From Osedax fenrisi (lineage: Eukaryota; Annelida; Polychaeta; Sabellida; Siboglinidae): a DNA stretch of 64,000 nucleotides. Numbering within the stretch: the first letter of the stretch is position 1; the number at the start of each line of letters is the position of its first letter. The stretch lies in NCBI GenBank assembly GCA_964019155.1, contig OZ025239.1, forward strand, positions 76,171,571-76,235,570, given 5' to 3'. The translations under genes were made by a program, and so were the position numbers. Below, in pieces: positions 37,389 through 48,499 of this stretch. The notes under the pieces are model-generated. The model saw nothing but the letters and a program-made list of their open reading frames with translations, did not search any database and was not told the origin of the DNA.

Positions 37389-38581
37389 TTAAAATACCAA
37401 TTAAAATATCATTTAAAATATCACTTATAATATATATTTATAATTACATTAAATACATATTGTAAATTAAATATAAATAAAAAAAGTATATAAATAAATA
37501 ATATTTAGAACATATTTTATTAAATGTGTTAAGTATACACATTTAACTTCTGTTATCACCCTATCACTTTACCACTGCATACTTGTATCGATATAATAGG
37601 TCTATCGGTTGTATAACGAATATTATTAGATAGATATATATAGTAATACCAAAGCCCAGTGATTTTGTAATACTATATAGTATTATATTTTACGAATATC
37701 AAATGTAAGTTAAGTTAATTATTAATTGAACTCAAAAGAGATATCTACAATTTAATATCTTTATTGTTTATAATATATTACATCAATTAAAATGAATTTA
37801 ATAATTATTGTACAATTATATTATTTAATAGATTCTATAGAATTATAATTCAATTATATAAAATTATATTCGATTATAAATTAAATTATTAATATAAACG
37901 ATATTAATATTAAAAGAAATAATGATTGAAATGAATGAATTATTTAAATAAAATAAATTAAATTAATTAAAATATATCCAATAATACAAAAATAACTTTT
38001 TATAATATATTATATTATTTATATACAATATTGATTTCAATTAATGTCAGTTAATTAACATATACTATCATATACATATATATATCAATAAATACATTAA
38101 ATAATTACATACAAATGAGATAACATTATTAACCTATGCTCCCACATGCGAAGTATTGCTTACTGCATGGTACAGTCGACACTGGAAAGATGTAGTGGTC
38201 CTATATGTTATATAAGTAATATGATTATATCATGATTCAATTAAATCATAAACATTTTTTAGATATATATATTAAGAAAAATAACTTTAATGTAACGAAT
38301 GAAACATATTTAACATATTGATATAATGCATTTAATAAATTATTATTTTATAATATTTATTAATATGATTCTAATCAATTATATAAAATAATATTTAATT
38401 ATTAATCTTGACTTAATAGAAATAAAAATAAATTAAAAAATAAGTATAATATATTAGTGAAATAAATGAATTATTTAAAATGTATACAATATTTGTATAT
38501 ATTTTATATTATTTATATACAATATTGATTTTAATTAATATATACATCAATATATATCAACATATCAATACATTATATATA

Positions 38582-38776
38582 TGTTATATGCGCTACGCTT
38601 GTTTTATATATCTAATATAGATGTTTAAGTACTGACTGTATTTCTAGAAGTGACTTGTTGAATTTAGGATATGACTTTTATCAAATCATTCATGCATATC
38701 AACAATGGAAACAGGAATGCATATGATACGCTACAGTGCACACACTTGTATAATACTAATAATATACCTTACAACA
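38582..38776 (-). repeat. 3' LTR of the Ty3/gypsy element
   Basis: 195 bp; on the + strand begins TGTTATATGCGCTACGCTTG and ends CCTTACAACA. No difference from the other LTR was seen. Confidence 0.95.
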
Positions 38777-38941
38777 TCCACCCACTACCTAAGAAAAATA
38801 GTGACCACACTATTTGTTTATAAAAAACATTATATATATATTTTTTTTTTTTTTTTTTTAACAAAATTACTACCCATAATATATATGCCATTACCTAAAA
38901 GTATAACCTACACAACCCTAAACTATAACTAAAACTAAACC

Positions 38942-41900
38942 TTAATCCTTGGTTACTCTTAAATTGATCCTATTTTCCACCCTACATGTCTGGCCAAATT
39001 TAATTTTATAGGCAGAAGTACCTTTAACTCTACCTTCAACTTCCCATTTTTCCTCACCCCAAATATTTTCTAATTTCCGTCTACCTAATTTACGTTTTTT
39101 TATTCTAACTATAGTCCCAGCCTCTAATTCGTCTTCTTTCTTTTTGTCATTTATTTTTTTTCTAGTTAATTCTATTCTATGTTTTACTTTACTGCCGATT
39201 TCTCCCATTTTCTGCTTCGTCTCCCATAACCAATCACTGTCCGTGCCTCTCCCATACCTCTCTAATCTTAAATCAACTGGTAATTTTTCTTCACGTCCAA
39301 ACATTAAAAAAAATGGAGAAAACCCTGTTGTCGCATGAGGCATAATATTATACGCATGAATCATTTTGGGTAAATGAATCGGCCATTTGGACTTTTCTTC
39401 CGTACACAAAACTCTTAATAAATTAATAATAGATCTATTCATGCGTTCGCATTGTCCATTACCTTCTGGATGATAAGGACTAGTCCTACTTTGGTTAATA
39501 TTAAATAACTTACATATTTCCCTAACTACTTCCGCTTGAAAATTACGTCCTTGGTCGGTATGTATTCTCTCCGGAGTCCCATAACAATAGATCCACTCAT
39601 TCATTAATATCTTAGCTACCGTAATTGCTAACTGATTTCTAGTAGGAATAGCTCTAGTAAACTTAGTATATGAATCGGTCATTACTAATATACTCTCTCT
39701 TCCATCTGAGGATTTATCAATATTAACGAAGTCTAGAAACACTAACTCCAATGGTCTAGTTGCACCTAAATATCCCAGATCTATTTTAGGATTTCTACCC
39801 CCTCCCTTAGATACTTGACATATTTCGCACTTATCTATATACTCCTTAATATCTCTATATCTACCTACCCAGGTATACTTTAGACTGATTCTCGCTACCG
39901 TTCTATCTATACCCTGGTGACCATTGGCATCGTGTACCCCTTGTAAGATCTCCCTAATTAACTCACGTGGAACTACCAATACCTTATCACCATTTTTCCT
40001 ATTCTTATATAGAACTCCTTCTTCTATTATGTAGTTATCATTATTTATTGACCCACTTTCTAAATGTTTTATTATCTCTTTTAACCTATGCTCCTCCATT
40101 TGCATCTCCCTTATCTTCCCTTCCTCTATGCCTGCTATTATACTAATATCATTGATCTCTAGATCATCCTCATATAATCTTTTGAAATCATCCCCTTCTA
40201 CCTCATTATTCTCCTCACATCTCCTAGATAACGCATCTGCTACTATATTTGTACTACCTGTTCTATATTTAAAACGTATTGGAAATGGCGCTAGTCTTGA
40301 TACCCACCTCTGCTCTAAAGCTGTTAACTGTTTCTTATTTTCTATACACGCTACAGCGCTATTATCTGTAAATATTGTACACTGTTTAGCCCCCATTAAG
40401 TAATGTTTAAATTTATCAGTTACCGCCCATACTACGGCAAGAAACTCTAGTTTCTTAGCCGAGTAATTAGCTTGATTTTCTTCTCCTGCCTTTAATGATC
40501 TACTAGCATATGCAATTACCTTCCTCTCCCCATCTATCACCTGGCTAAGAACAGCACCTAAACCAATATGTGATGCATCTGTCTCTAATATGAATGCTTC
40601 CTCGAATCTAGGTAATGCTAATATTGGTGCACTACTTAACTTATCTTTTATCTTCTGCATCGCTCTTTCACAGTCATCATCCCACTTAATATTTACCCGT
40701 CTACTCATTCTCTTACTTATACTACCTACCCCTGCCTCAGATTTCGTTAATTTTAATAATGGATGTACAATCTTAGTATATCCTTCTATAAACCTACGAT
40801 AATATGATCCTACACCCAAGAATGACCTTAACTCCTTCAAGTTCTTTGGCCTTTTCCACTCTATTATCGTCTTAATCTTATCCGGTATCGTTCCTATCCC
40901 TTTATCTGATATCTTAAAGCCTAGAAAATGTATTTCATTTATAAATAATCTACATTTCCCTGTATTTAACTGAAATCCAGCTTCTTCCAACCTCATCATT
41001 ACAACTTCAATATGTCCTAAATGTTCCTTCCATGTCTTAGAATAAACTAATATATCATCTAAATAACATACTACAAATTTATACATCTCTGATCTAAATA
41101 AGTTTGATATTACTCTCTGAAATGTAGCTGGAGCATTGGTTAACCCAAATGGTATTCTAGTAAACTCGTAGAGTCCCCACGGGGAACTGAATGCTGTTTT
41201 AAATTGATCCTCTTTTACTATTTTTATCTGGTGATATGCTGACTTTAAATCGAAAGACGAAAATACTTTAGCTCCCCCTAGTGCCTCTAATGAATCATCT
41301 ATCCTAGGAATTGGATATGCATCCTTAATAGTCTTATTATTCAGCTGCCTATAGTCTACACATAATCTAATTTCTCCTGTACCCTTTTTTACTACCACTA
41401 GTGGACTTGCATATTCACTATTGGACTTAACTATTACCCCTCCCATCTCCCACTTAACAATCTGATTCTTCACTGCCTCTACCTGGGAAGGTATTATTCG
41501 TCTATAAGGTTGAGCGACCGGTATTTTGTCTATTGTTCTAATACTGTGTAATCCTACTTTAGCAGAAGCTAATCTATCATTATTTAAAAAAAATATTTTT
41601 CTATATTTATAAGTTAATTTTTCTATGCTCTCCTTAAAAATTCTATTTTTACACCCTATATAAACTTTTACTATCTCCTCATTATTAATACTAACACTAC
41701 TTATTCCATTTGATACCCTACTTCTTATATGAATTCCCCTACTCACTCCAGTAATCGATATAACCCCATAAGTCTGTAAAATATTCATACCTATTATAAA
41801 CAATCCCTTAATATTAGTTACTATGAAACCTACATTCTCACTCTTCTTACCCCATAATATAATATCCGTTATTACTTGTCCCCTATATTCTAATTTAGTG

Positions 41901-42166
41901 CCATTTGCTGTTTTTAAATCAACTTTTGGGTTTACAGGTATTACTTTCAAGTCTAATGACCTTACCATCCCCTCTGATATCACTGAAACCTGACTACCTG
42001 TATCTATTAAACATTCAACTACCATCCGATTTATTACTACCTTTTCCCTAGGACATCTTCCTATTAACCTATTATTATTACCTATTTCCCTTGTACCCCC
42101 CTTTATTTTCCAGGCATTCGCCCCTTTCCTAGTTGCCTGATCTACTGGAAAGGTTGGCGGTTTAAA
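38942..42166 (-). CDS. pol: Ty3/gypsy Pol polyprotein (protease, RT, RNase H, integrase)
   Basis: Open from the frameshift site (42160-42166) to the stop at 38942; the first ATG is at 42025, but translation is expected by -1 shift from gag. Numbering from that ATG: aspartic protease with DTGS at 8-11; reverse transcriptase with FDL at about 258-260 and the YLDD active site at 321-324; RNase H with ETDAS and TDNSA in the next quarter; integrase with an H-x4-H/C-x2-C zinc finger (HDANGHQ, CEICQ) and a D,D-35-E core (FLDFV, HTDQG, PEGNGQCERMN). Domain order RT-RH-IN is that of Ty3/gypsy (Metaviridae). No chromodomain was recognised. All key residues I looked for are present and no internal stop occurs, so it appears competent. 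Confidence 0.97.
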   Translation of the reverse strand, partial: FKPPTFPVDQATRKGANAWKIKGGTREIGNNNRLIGRCPREKVVINRMVVECLIDTGSQVSVISEGMVRSLDLKVIPVNPKVDLKTANGTKLEYRGQVITDIILWGKKSENVGFIVTNIKGLFIIGMNILQTYGVISITGVSRGIHIRSRVSNGISSVSINNEEIVKVYIGCKNRIFKESIEKLTYKYRKIFFLNNDRLASAKVGLHSIRTIDKIPVAQPYRRIIPSQVEAVKNQIVKWEMGGVIVKSNSEYASPLVVVKKGTGEIRLCVDYRQLNNKTIKDAYPIPRIDDSLEALGGAKVFSSFDLKSAYHQIKIVKEDQFKTAFSSPWGLYEFTRIPFGLTNAPATFQRVISNLFRSEMYKFVVCYLDDILVYSKTWKEHLGHIEVVMMRLEEAGFQLNTGKCRLFINEIHFLGFKISDKGIGTIPDKIKTIIEWKRPKNLKELRSFLGVGSYYRRFIEGYTKIVHPLLKLTKSEAGVGSISKRMSRRVNIKWDDDCERAMQKIKDKLSSAPILALPRFEEAFILETDASHIGLGAVLSQVIDGERKVIAYASRSLKAGEENQANYSAKKLEFLAVVWAVTDKFKHYLMGAKQCTIFTDNSAVACIENKKQLTALEQRWVSRLAPFPIRFKYRTGSTNIVADALSRRCEENNEVEGDDFKRLYEDDLEINDISIIAGIEEGKIREMQMEEHRLKEIIKHLESGSINNDNYIIEEGVLYKNRKNGDKVLVVPRELIREILQGVHDANGHQGIDRTVARISLKYTWVGRYRDIKEYIDKCEICQVSKGGGRNPKIDLGYLGATRPLELVFLDFVNIDKSSDGRESILVMTDSYTKFTRAIPTRNQLAITVAKILMNEWIYCYGTPERIHTDQGRNFQAEVVREICKLFNINQSRTSPYHPEGNGQCERMNRSIINLLRVLCTEEKSKWPIHLPKMIHAYNIMPHATTGFSPFFLMFGREEKLPVDLRLERYGRGTDSDWLWETKQKMGEIGSKVKHRIELTRKKINDKKKEDELEAGTIVRIKKRKLGRRKLENIWGEEKWEVEGRVKGTSAYKIKFGQTCRVENRINLRVTKD
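42111..42166 (-). promoter_or_regulatory. -1 ribosomal frameshift signal between gag and pol
   Basis: On the transcript strand the slippery heptamer UUUAAAC (42160-42166) is in the correct gag phase (U UUA AAC). A 6-nt spacer CGCCAA (42154-42159) follows, then an H-type pseudoknot. Stem 1 is CCUUUCC (42147-42153) with GGAAAGG (42123-42129). Stem 2 is CAGGCA (42134-42139) with UGCCUG (42111-42116). The gag stop UAG (42142-42144) lies in the first loop. After a -1 shift the frame runs open into pol. Confidence 0.9.
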
Positions 42167-42921
42167 TTCCTATTCCTACACCATTTACTAGTATGCCCTT
42201 CCCCTCCACATGTAAAACATCTAACTCTGTCTGTCCAGTTACCTCTTAATCTACCTTCCAACTCAGTATTCCTCCTCTCTAATATTTGTATACGTTCCTC
42301 CAACCTACTACCATCATTCCCTCTATTAGTTACTTCACCTATTACTTTATTAGTTTCTATCTTATAGCATATACCACCCTCCTTCACATTACTCATAGAT
42401 TCAAACTCCCTCGCCATTGAGCGTATTTCAGAAAAACTTTTTTTTTTTTCTGATATTAATAAATATCGCCGTAATTCGCAGTCAAATACATTTGTTTTGA
42501 ATGAATCTGTCATTAGCCCCTCCCACCCATCTACATCCTCTTTCAAACTTAACCCTAATTTTAATATAGCATCTATAAACATAGTAATATTCTCCCCTTC
42601 TCGTTGTTTCCTATCAACTAGATCATGTAACCTCTCACCCCGTGACCTCCTACTACTACATCTCTCCCTTAAACTATTAAATATATGCTCTTTATTTAAA
42701 AGTTTATTGCCTAACATTGATAATTCTAATTTTGCACCACCTCTTATATGATATAAAATATACCCTGCCGCATCCTCACCCTTATGCCCCAATAAATCTA
42801 CACATTCCTCAGCTCTTGCAATCCACTCACCAGCATCTGTACCCTCATTAAAATAATCTAGTTTAACATATGCTAAATCTTTCTTAGCAGGTCTACCTAC
42901 TGGCTTACTATCTTCTCCCAT
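42142..42921 (-). CDS. gag: Ty3/gypsy Gag with one CCHC zinc knuckle
   Basis: 259 codons from ATG at 42921. It forms the particle that packages element RNA. The N-terminal two thirds have the helical look of gypsy capsids (WIARAEECVDLLGH, LRERCSSRRS, an FIDAILKLGLSL-type repeat), and a coiled-coil-like stretch near residue 210 (RIQILERRNTELEGRL) precedes a C-x2-C-x4-H-x4-C knuckle (CFTCGGEGHTSKWC) near the C-terminus. It ends 15 nt beyond the slippery site that leads to pol. Confidence 0.93.
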   Translation of the reverse strand: MGEDSKPVGRPAKKDLAYVKLDYFNEGTDAGEWIARAEECVDLLGHKGEDAAGYILYHIRGGAKLELSMLGNKLLNKEHIFNSLRERCSSRRSRGERLHDLVDRKQREGENITMFIDAILKLGLSLKEDVDGWEGLMTDSFKTNVFDCELRRYLLISEKKKSFSEIRSMAREFESMSNVKEGGICYKIETNKVIGEVTNRGNDGSRLEERIQILERRNTELEGRLRGNWTDRVRCFTCGGEGHTSKWCRNRNLNRQPFQ

Positions 42922-43114
42922 ATCTTCTATATCCCTCTTATAACTATGTTTAATTACGTAAATAAACTAAAAATATTATTTTAAAAATAATATTTTATTA
43001 TCTAAAATAATATTTTATTATACAAGTGTATGCAAAGTAACAATATCAATACACAAACCTGTTATCCTATGTTGTATTTCAATTTCTTCCTCTAGCCACT
43101 GGTCCTAGTCAGCA

Positions 43115-43132
43115 CTGGATACCGCTGTCACC
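43115..43132 (-). promoter_or_regulatory. Probable primer-binding site
   Basis: Directly downstream of the 5' LTR on the element's strand is TT then GGTGACAGCGGTATCC. The TGG start next to the LTR and the GACAGCGG run are typical of tRNA-primed gypsy elements. The tRNA was not identified. Confidence 0.6.
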
Positions 43133-43134
43133 AA

Positions 43135-43329
43135 TGTTATATGCGCTACGCTTGTTTTATATATCTAATATAGATGTTTAAGTACTGACTGTATTTCTAG
43201 AAGTGACTTGTTGAATTTAGGATATGACTTTTATCAAATCATTCATGCATATCAACAATGGAAACAGGAATGCATATGATACGCTACAGTGCACACACTT
43301 GTATAATACTAATAATATACCTTACAACA
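43135..43329 (-). repeat. 5' LTR of the Ty3/gypsy element
   Basis: 195 bp, apparently identical to 38582-38776; contains the promoter in this family. The 213 bp between it and the gag start hold the primer-binding site and leader. Confidence 0.95.
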
Positions 43330-46300
43330 TATATATATATATATATATATCAATACATACATTCAATAATGGCATACAAATGATATCATATTATTAACAT
43401 ATGCTCCCACATGCGGAGTATTGCTTACTGCATGGTCCAGTCGACACTGAGATGGATGTAGTCGTCGTATCTGTTATATAAGTAATATGATTATATCATG
43501 ATTCAATTTTATCGTAAAAAAATTGTAATTATATATATTAAGAAATATAACTTTAATGTAATGAATGTACTTTAATATACTGAAATTTATTAACCAGTAA
43601 TGTAATATATTATATTATTTATTAATATGATTCTAATTCAATTATATAAAATAATATTTAATTATTAATCTAGACTTAATAGAAATAAAATTAATTAAAA
43701 AGAAGTATAATATATTAGTGAAATAAATGAATTATTTAAAAATAACTTTTTATATTTTATATTATTTATATACAATATTGATTTAAAGTAACATATACAT
43801 CAATAAATACATTCAATAATGACATACAAATGAGATAAAATTATTAACCAATATTTCCACATGATGCGTTATCGGTACTTCATGGTATACCAGTCGACAG
43901 AGGAATTGGTGTAGTGGTCGTATCTGTTATATAAGTAATATTATTATATCATGATTCAATGTTATCATAAACATTTTTTAATCATATATAAAAACTTAAA
44001 AAATATAATGTTAATGTACTGAATGAAACATATTTAACATATTGTTAAAATGCATTTAATAAATTATTATATTATATTATTTATTAATTTGATGCTAATC
44101 AATTATATAAAATATATGTATATAAATGTATAAAATATATTTAATTATTAATCTAGACTTAATGGAAATAAAAATAAATTAAAAAAAGAAGTATAATATA
44201 TTAGTGAAATAAATGAATTATTTAAAAATAACTTTTTATATTTTATATTATTTATATACAATATTGATTTAAAGTAACATATACATCAATAAATACATTC
44301 AATAATGACATACAAATGAGATAAAATTATTAACCAATATTTCCACATGCTGCGTTATCGGTACTGCATGGTACAGTCGACAGAGGAATTGGTGTAGTGG
44401 TCGTATCTGTTATATAAGTAATATGATTATATCATGATTCAATTTTATCATAAAATGTTTTAATCATATATCTAAACTTACAAAATATAATGTTAAATGA
44501 TATAATGTACTGAATGAAACATATTTAACTTATTGTTAAAATGCATTTAATAAATTATTATATTATATTATTTATTAATATGATTCTAATCAATTATATA
44601 AAATATATTTAATTATTAATCTAGACTTAATGGATATAAAAATAAATTAAAAAAATAAGTATAATATATTAGTGAAATAACTGAATTATTTAAAATGTAT
44701 ACAATATTTGTATATATTTTATATTATTTATATACAATATTGATTTCAATTAATATATACATCAATATATATCAACATATCAACACATTATATATATATA
44801 TATATATCAATACATACATTCAATAATGACATACAAATGATATCATATTATTAACATATGCTCCCACATGCGGAGTATTGATTACTGTATGGTCCAGTCG
44901 ACACTGGGATGGTTGTAGTGGTCCTATATGTTATATAAGTAATATGATTATATCATGATTCAATTTTATCATACACATTTTTTAATTATATATATTAAGA
45001 AATATAACTTTAATGTAATGAATGTACTTTAATATACTGAAATTTATTAACCAGTAATGTAATATATTATATTATTTATTAATATGATTCTAATTCAATT
45101 ATATAAAATAATATTTAATTATTTATCTAGACTTAATAGAAATAAAATTAATTAAAAAGAAGTATAATATATTAGTGAAATAAATGAATTATTTAAAAAT
45201 AACTTTTTATATTTTATATTATTTATATACAATATTGATTTAAAGTAACATATACATCAATAAATACATTCAATAATGACATACAAATGAGATAAAATTA
45301 TTAACCAATATTTCCACATGATGCGTTATCGGTACTTCATGGTATACCAGTCGACAGAGGAATTGGTGTAGTGGTCGTATCTGTTATATAAGTAATATTA
45401 TTATATCATGATTCAATGTTATCATAAACATTTTTTAATCATATATAAAAACTTAAAAAATATAATGTTAATGTACTGAATGAAACATATTTAACATATT
45501 GTTAAAATGCATTTAATAAATTATTATATTATATTATTTATTAATTTGATGCTAATCAATTATATAAAATATATGTATATAAATGTATAAAATATATTTA
45601 ATTATTAATCTAGACTTAATGGAAATAAAAATAAATTAAAAAAAGAAGTATAATATATTAGTGAAATAAATGAATTATTTAAAAATAACTTTTTATATTT
45701 TATATTATTTATATACAATATTGATTTAAAGTAACATATACATCAATAAATACATTCAATAATGACATACAAATGAGATAAAATTATTAACCAATATTTC
45801 CACATGCTGCGTTATCGGTACTGCATGGTACAGTCGACAGAGGAATTGGTGTAGTGGTCGTATCTGTTATATAAGTAATATGATTATATCATGATTCAAT
45901 TTTATCATAAAATGTTTTAATCATATATCTAAACTTACAAAATATAATGTTAAATGATATAATGTACTGAATGAAACATATTTAACTTATTGTTAAAATG
46001 CATTTAATAAATTATTATATTATATTATTTATTAATATGATTCTAATCAATTATATAAAATATATTTAATTATTAATCTAGACTTAATGGATATAAAAAT
46101 AAATTAAAAAAATAAGTATAATATATTAGTGAAATAACTGAATTATTTAAAATGTATACAATATTTGTATATATTTTATATTATTTATATACAATATTGA
46201 TTTCAATTAATATATACATCAATATATATCAACATATCAACACATTATATATATATATATATATCAATACATACATTCAATAATGACATACAAATGATAT

Positions 46301-46542
46301 CATATTATTAACATATGCTCCCACATGCGGAGTATTGATTACTGTATGGTCCAGTCGACACTGGGATGGTTGTAGTGGTCGTAACTGTTATATAAGTAAT
46401 ATGATTATATCATGATTCAATTTTATCATACACATTTTTTAATTATATATATTAAGAAATATAACTTTAATGTAATGAATGTACTTTAATATACTGCAAT
46501 TTATTAACCAATAATGTAATATATTATATTATTTATTAATAT

Positions 46543-46993
46543 CAAAGATTTTCCGAAGGAAAGATATAACACTTACGCGACATCGTGTAATTCGAATTTG
46601 TATACAAAATACCCTGGTGCCACCTATAGCGGGTTACTTTTAGGAACTATGCGTTGTTTATAATATAAATTCGTATTTAACTATACACTTTTAAAATGTT
46701 AAATAATATGCTTTAAATTAATATTTATATGATGAAAACTAAGTGTTCATTACTAATATATAACAAACAAATATGATGTGTATGTTTTAAATGCTATAAG
46801 TATATATTTAGTGAGTAAAAGCTAATTTATATTGCATGTAATTTAATAGAGAAATGAAAACATTGTATGCAAACAGAGCCGAACCTAAATCTATTTCAGT
46901 GATTTCGATACTACTGCTAGCAGCGGTTGGGGCTATAACTAAATTACGTTGCATGCATAGGGAGTGTTATATCTTTGCTTCGCAAAATCTTTG
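46543..46993. mobile_element. 451-bp MITE inserted in the satellite
   Basis: Terminal inverted repeats of about 31 bp: left CAAAGATTTTCCGAAGGAAA onward, right (inverted) CAAAGATTTTGCGAAGCAAA onward, both leading into GATATAACACT. Flanked by TTAATAT on both sides (46536-46542, 46994-47000), a 7-bp target duplication; uninterrupted monomers read TTAATATGATTCTAAT. No transposase; the mobilising family is uncertain. Confidence 0.88.
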
Positions 46994-48175
46994 TTAATAT
47001 GATTCTAATTTAATTATATAAAATACTATTTAATTATTAATCTAGACTTAATAGAAATAAAATTAATTAAAAAGAAGTATAATATATTATAATATAGTGA
47101 AATAAATTAATTATTTAAAAATAACTTTTTATATTTTATATTATTTATATACAATATTGATTTAAAGTAACATATACATCAATAAATAAATTCAATAATG
47201 ACAGATAAAATTATTAACCAATGTTCCCACAAGCTGCATTATCGGTACTGCATGGTACATTCGACAGATGAATGGGTGTATTGTCTGTTATATGGGTGTA
47301 ATCTGTTATATAAGTAATATGATGATATCATGATTCAATTTAATCATAAACAGTTTTTAATCATATATCTAAACTTAAAAAATATGAAATTAATGTACTG
47401 AATTAAACATATTTAACATAGTGTTAAAATGCATTCAATACATTATTATATTATATTATATTATGTATTAATGATTCTAAATTAATGATATAAAATAGTA
47501 TTTAATTATTAATTATTAATCTAGTCTTAATAAAAATAAAAATAAATTAATAAATTAATAAAATGTATCCAATAATTTATGATATTATTTATGAAATTAA
47601 TTATTATTCAAATATAATTGTATTTCAAGTATATAAATTAATCTTTAATTTAAAAGAATCATAATGAAATATTTAAAACGCATTATATAAGTTATTATAT
47701 TATATTATTTATTATCAAGATTCAAATTCAATTATGTAAAATAATATGTAATTATTAATCTTAATTAAAAGAAATATAATATCAATAGAATTAATGAATT
47801 ATTTAAAATGTAAAATAATATGTAATTATTAAACTTAAAAGAAATATATTATCAATAGAATTAATGAATTATTTAAAATGTAAAATAATATGTAATTATT
47901 AAACTTAAAAGAAATATAATATCAATAGAATTAATGAATTATTTAAAATGTATCATATTATTTAAATATAACTTTTATATTTTATATTATTTATATACAA
48001 TATTGATTTCGAAATCATGTTAATTGATCAATTAACATATACATCAATAAATACATTCAATAATTACATACAAATGATATACAATTATTAACATATTCTC
48101 CTACATGCGGAGTACTGATTACTGTATGGTCCAGTCGAAATGGATGTAGTGGGCATATATGTTATATAACTTATA

Positions 48176-48480
48176 TATATATTGTTATTGTTATTTTTAT
48201 TTGGTGGAGTCCTTTCATCCCATCCAGGAACTTAGATGAAGTTTTCACTTATAACCATATATGGCTCTAATGTCCCTTCTAGGCCGCTCTCATGTTAATG
48301 CATCAATGGTTTTAACGAGAGCCGATCATTTATGTATACACAATTATATAAGATCACTTCTAAATAATATTTTAAGACCCATTTTATAAAATTAATTAAT
48401 GGTCCGGACGAGGGTCGAACCCGTGTCCTACTGCTTGTGTGTCTGACGCCTTAGCCACTGAGCCACACAGGCAGTTTTAT
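48176..48480 (-). mobile_element. tRNA-derived SINE
   Basis: Minus-strand head with Pol III promoter boxes: box A-like TGGCTCAGTGGCTAAGG and box B GGGTTCGACCC, spaced as in a tRNA. The 5' and 3' acceptor halves (GCCTGTG versus TCCGGAC) do not pair, so it is not a functional tRNA. A unique body of about 200 bp follows (GAGAGCGGCCTAGAAGGGAC, TTCCTGGATGGGATGAAAGG) and ends in AAATAAAAATAACAATAAC. Confidence 0.75.
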
Positions 48481-48499
48481 ATATATATATATATAAAAT

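Larger units (their letters stand above)
38582..43329 (-). mobile_element. Full-length Ty3/gypsy LTR retrotransposon
   Basis: A 4748-bp element transcribed on the minus strand. Its two 195-bp LTRs (38582-38776 and 43135-43329) look identical and have TG...CA ends. Gag and pol are both open, and no envelope frame follows pol. It inserted in the (TA)n tract of a satellite monomer, so the target duplication (a TATA match) cannot be delimited. The A/G-rich stretch next to the left LTR (38777-38795 complement) is the likely polypurine tract. Identical LTRs and intact frames indicate a recent, possibly active, insertion. Confidence 0.95.
37930..48170. repeat. Satellite array with about 450-520 bp monomers
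   Basis: Ten monomers marked by a CCACATGC...CAGTCGACA motif near 38174, 43439, 43893, 44375, 44897, 45348, 45835, 46352, 47249 and 48133. Three successive monomers form a higher-order unit of about 1455-1460 bp that is repeated nearly exactly (about 43340-44800 and 44800-46260). The array is split by a Ty3/gypsy element (38582-43329) and a MITE (46543-46993). The right end is degenerate and includes a triplicated 70-bp subrepeat at about 47745-47960. Confidence 0.92.

Noticed and set aside
40128..40802. Plus-strand frames of 70-91 codons inside pol, and 42497-42751 inside gag
   Set aside because: Antisense shadows of the retrotransposon frames.
48400..48480. Functional tRNA gene
   Set aside because: Box A and B are good, but the acceptor halves do not pair and a SINE body follows.
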